DNA from: Nitrososphaera sp.
Lineage (GTDB): Archaea; Thermoproteota; Nitrososphaeria; Nitrososphaerales; Nitrososphaeraceae
Length of the DNA: 64,000 nt
Assembly: GCA_039938515.1 (NCBI GenBank)
Contig: JBDUUL010000010.1
Coordinates: 248,001 to 312,000, forward strand
Direction of reading: 5' to 3'
In this document: positions 62,322 through 64,000 of the stretch, in pieces
Numbering within the stretch: the first letter of the stretch is position 1
How the letters are laid out: each line of letters begins with the position of its first letter
The notes under the pieces: model-generated
The model's database searches: none
The model's input: the letters and a program-made list of their open reading frames with translations, nothing else
Told to the model about the DNA's origin: nothing
Program-made: the position numbers and the translations under genes

Positions 62322-64000
62322 ATGGCAACACGAGACCTTTTGCCAGCAGTTGGCGCGGAGAAGAAATTGATCGCAACAAATGACGCTCGCTTTATCTCCG
62401 TCAAGGAACTTTATACTCGCAGTTATGCCATCGTAATAGGAATATCTAGCTACAAGGATGAGAGGCTCAAACTAAAGAATCCTGTAAACGACGCTAAAGA
62501 GGTTGCAAGAGTCTTGAAAGAAAAACACGGATTCGATGAGGTGCAATTAATACTTGATTCGGAGGCGACACGTGAAAATCTCGCTTCGATTTTTGATGAC
62601 AAAATTAGAAGTAAAGAAGTTACAAGAGACGACAGGCTTCTAGTTTACTACTCTGGTCATGGCGATATTAGGGCGAGTGCGGACCAACAGGAGAATACCT
62701 ACTCTGAATCGTTCCTAATACCGTTCGACGCAAAATATGGCACATATAGCAGCTACCTTAACCTTGATATCATAACTAGGAACTGTCGACTTTGTAGTGC
62801 GAAACACGTTTTACTCATACTTGACAGCTGCTATAGCGGTACTGCGTTAATAGATAGACGCAGCCCTCCACGACCAGACATCGTAAATGATGAATATCTC
62901 AAATCAATAACGAATAAGAGGTCTATACAAGCAGTAGCAGCGACTGACAAGAGCCAGTTGGCTCTGGACTCCGGAGTTGGTCTTGGTCAACTAAGTTCTT
63001 CACATGGTGCATTCACAGGCTGCCTGCTCGAGATATTGGACAGTGATTTTGACCCCGACAATGATGGAATCCTAACTGCCAGCGAGTTGGGACAATATTT
63101 GGTAAAAAACGTACCGCGCAACGATATACCTCAGAATCCGCTTTATGGTTACCTTCCAGGCAGTGAGATTGGTGATTTTATTTTCAATATTTACACTAGA
63201 CCCGCTGTTAAGATTGGGTCGACTGGAGCTGTATCTGAAGTCCCAGTTGCTCAGTCATTCGACGAAATGTCACCACTTGTCAAAGCAGCTAGCGAGTATT
63301 ATGCGAGAAGGGAATACGAACGAGCAATTACCTTCTTGGATAGGATATTGGAGATTAATCCAAAGCATATCGGATCGCTAACTCGAAAGGGAATTTCCTC
63401 GATGAAAATTAACAGAATTGAGGATGCAAGAAATTGTTTCAGGCAGGTCCTATCGCTTGAGAAGGATAATGTCGAGGCATTGGACTACTTGGAAAGGCTT
63501 GACCAATTAGCTGCAAAGTCAAACCCGACATCAGAGGATTCGCCTCAGGAAAAAAAGATTCCATCTGCTGGTTCCGAAATGCATCCTAAACAGACCATCA
63601 GATTGTATGAACAGGGAAGGAAACTCTATGATGAAGGTAATTCGAGAAAGGCTATAGAATTCTACGACAAAGCAATTGAGCAGAACCCCGAATTTGCGGC
63701 TGCGTGGAATGGCAAGGGTCTTGCACTCTTCCATCAACGCGAGTACCAGGAAGCCATTTCTTGCTATAACAAAGCCATTGAGATAAAACCTGATTATTAT
63801 GAGACATACAATGACAAGGGAGTTCTTCTGAAAGAATTGGGTCGAATCGAAGAGGCCATTTCTTGCTATAACAAAGCCATTGAAATAAAACCTGACTATG
63901 CTAAAGCATACAACAACAAGGGTCTTGCTCTAAACAAGCTTGGCAAGTATATGGAAGCAATTGCGAATTTTCAGACTGCGCTCAAATTAGAGCCGAGCAA
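62322..64000 (+). CDS. Caspase-TPR protein (3' partial)
   Basis: Starts at ATG 62322 and is still open at the window edge. Residues ~25-285: caspase domain with His113 (Y-Y-S-G-H-G) and Cys170 (D-S-C-Y-S-G), and the same canonical EF-hand loop as the 53186 protein (D-P-D-N-D-G-I-L-T-A-S-E). From ~305 on: TPR units, first a degenerate pair, a Ser/Pro/Lys linker, then canonical 34-residue repeats (E-A-I-S-C-Y-N-K-A-I-E-I-K-P-D-Y) to the edge. The N-terminal 300 residues are close to the 53186 protein, so they are paralogues with different C-terminal parts. What follows the TPR array is unknown. Confidence 0.9.
   Translation, partial: MATRDLLPAVGAEKKLIATNDARFISVKELYTRSYAIVIGISSYKDERLKLKNPVNDAKEVARVLKEKHGFDEVQLILDSEATRENLASIFDDKIRSKEVTRDDRLLVYYSGHGDIRASADQQENTYSESFLIPFDAKYGTYSSYLNLDIITRNCRLCSAKHVLLILDSCYSGTALIDRRSPPRPDIVNDEYLKSITNKRSIQAVAATDKSQLALDSGVGLGQLSSSHGAFTGCLLEILDSDFDPDNDGILTASELGQYLVKNVPRNDIPQNPLYGYLPGSEIGDFIFNIYTRPAVKIGSTGAVSEVPVAQSFDEMSPLVKAASEYYARREYERAITFLDRILEINPKHIGSLTRKGISSMKINRIEDARNCFRQVLSLEKDNVEALDYLERLDQLAAKSNPTSEDSPQEKKIPSAGSEMHPKQTIRLYEQGRKLYDEGNSRKAIEFYDKAIEQNPEFAAAWNGKGLALFHQREYQEAISCYNKAIEIKPDYYETYNDKGVLLKELGRIEEAISCYNKAIEIKPDYAKAYNNKGLALNKLGKYMEAIANFQTALKLEPS
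63753..63899 (+). repeat. Near-identical 102-bp TPR DNA repeats
   Basis: The 29 bases 63753-63781 recur exactly at 63855-63883, and the following ~16 bases differ at only two positions. The offset of 102 bases equals one 34-residue TPR, so it is recent tandem duplication in the TPR array of the 62322 gene. Confidence 0.8.

Overview
The window looks like a piece of a Nitrososphaera-type ammonia-oxidising thaumarchaeon (soil or thermal group I.1b). The evidence is the family content: a TackOD1-like zinc-ribbon protein, a divergent FtsZ homologue, a PhoU/AbrB fusion, a CbiE methyltransferase, a response regulator with an insertion before its phosphoacceptor, many tiny CxxC proteins, frequent GTG/TTG starts, archaeal TATA boxes close to starts, and a tRNA-Phe with an intron at a non-canonical place. 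I cannot name the species from sequence alone. By eye the left half (about 5-34 kb) is more GC-rich; the right part (about 49-64 kb) is richer in AT and looks accessory. Layout: 0-4.4 kb holds the end of a polysaccharide deacetylase, a short histidine kinase, a PII-like protein, a palindrome-rich non-coding island and tRNA-Phe(GAA). 4.6-7.1 kb holds an orphan DUF2080-like protein, an AIPR-family (phage-resistance type) gene and a small zinc ribbon. 7.2-22.2 kb is mostly chromosomal housekeeping: FtsZ-like protein, response regulator, TackOD1-like protein, GT2 glycosyltransferase, Lrp-type regulators, HD hydrolase, exported proteins, A24 prepilin peptidase, CbiE, SpoIIM-like protein, CPA2 antiporter, RNase H-fold protein. 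22.3-33 kb is a phosphate/polyphosphate block: CHAD protein, dTMP-kinase-like P-loop protein, Ppx/GppA and SixA on the minus strand, then pstS-pstC-pstA-pstB-phoU and a PhoU/AbrB protein on the plus strand, with CTATA-type motifs recurring between genes. 33-49 kb is rich in hydrolases: metallophosphoesterase, a divergent chagasin inhibitor/papain-like peptidase pair, a class III nucleotide cyclase, an MFS transporter, a 1373-residue P-loop protein with about 27 glycine-rich 33-residue repeats, an HExxE protease-like protein, a patatin, a coiled-coil protein and a PLC-type phosphoesterase. 49-64 kb is an island of caspase-fold proteins: a caspase-pentapeptide-alpha/beta hydrolase fusion, a caspase-TPR-phage-tail-sheath-like fusion, a CHAT protein, a metacaspase with a divergent partner gene, a caspase-TPR protein running off the end, and at least two decayed copies of the metacaspase C-terminal domain. 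The most likely undescribed biology is this caspase/CHAT island together with the giant repeat ATPase and neighbouring lipases and proteases: it resembles a regulated cell-death or conflict repertoire, with exchange of effector and sensor domains and visible gene decay. That functional reading is inference. The domain architectures, catalytic motifs, repeats and deletion scars are visible in the sequence.
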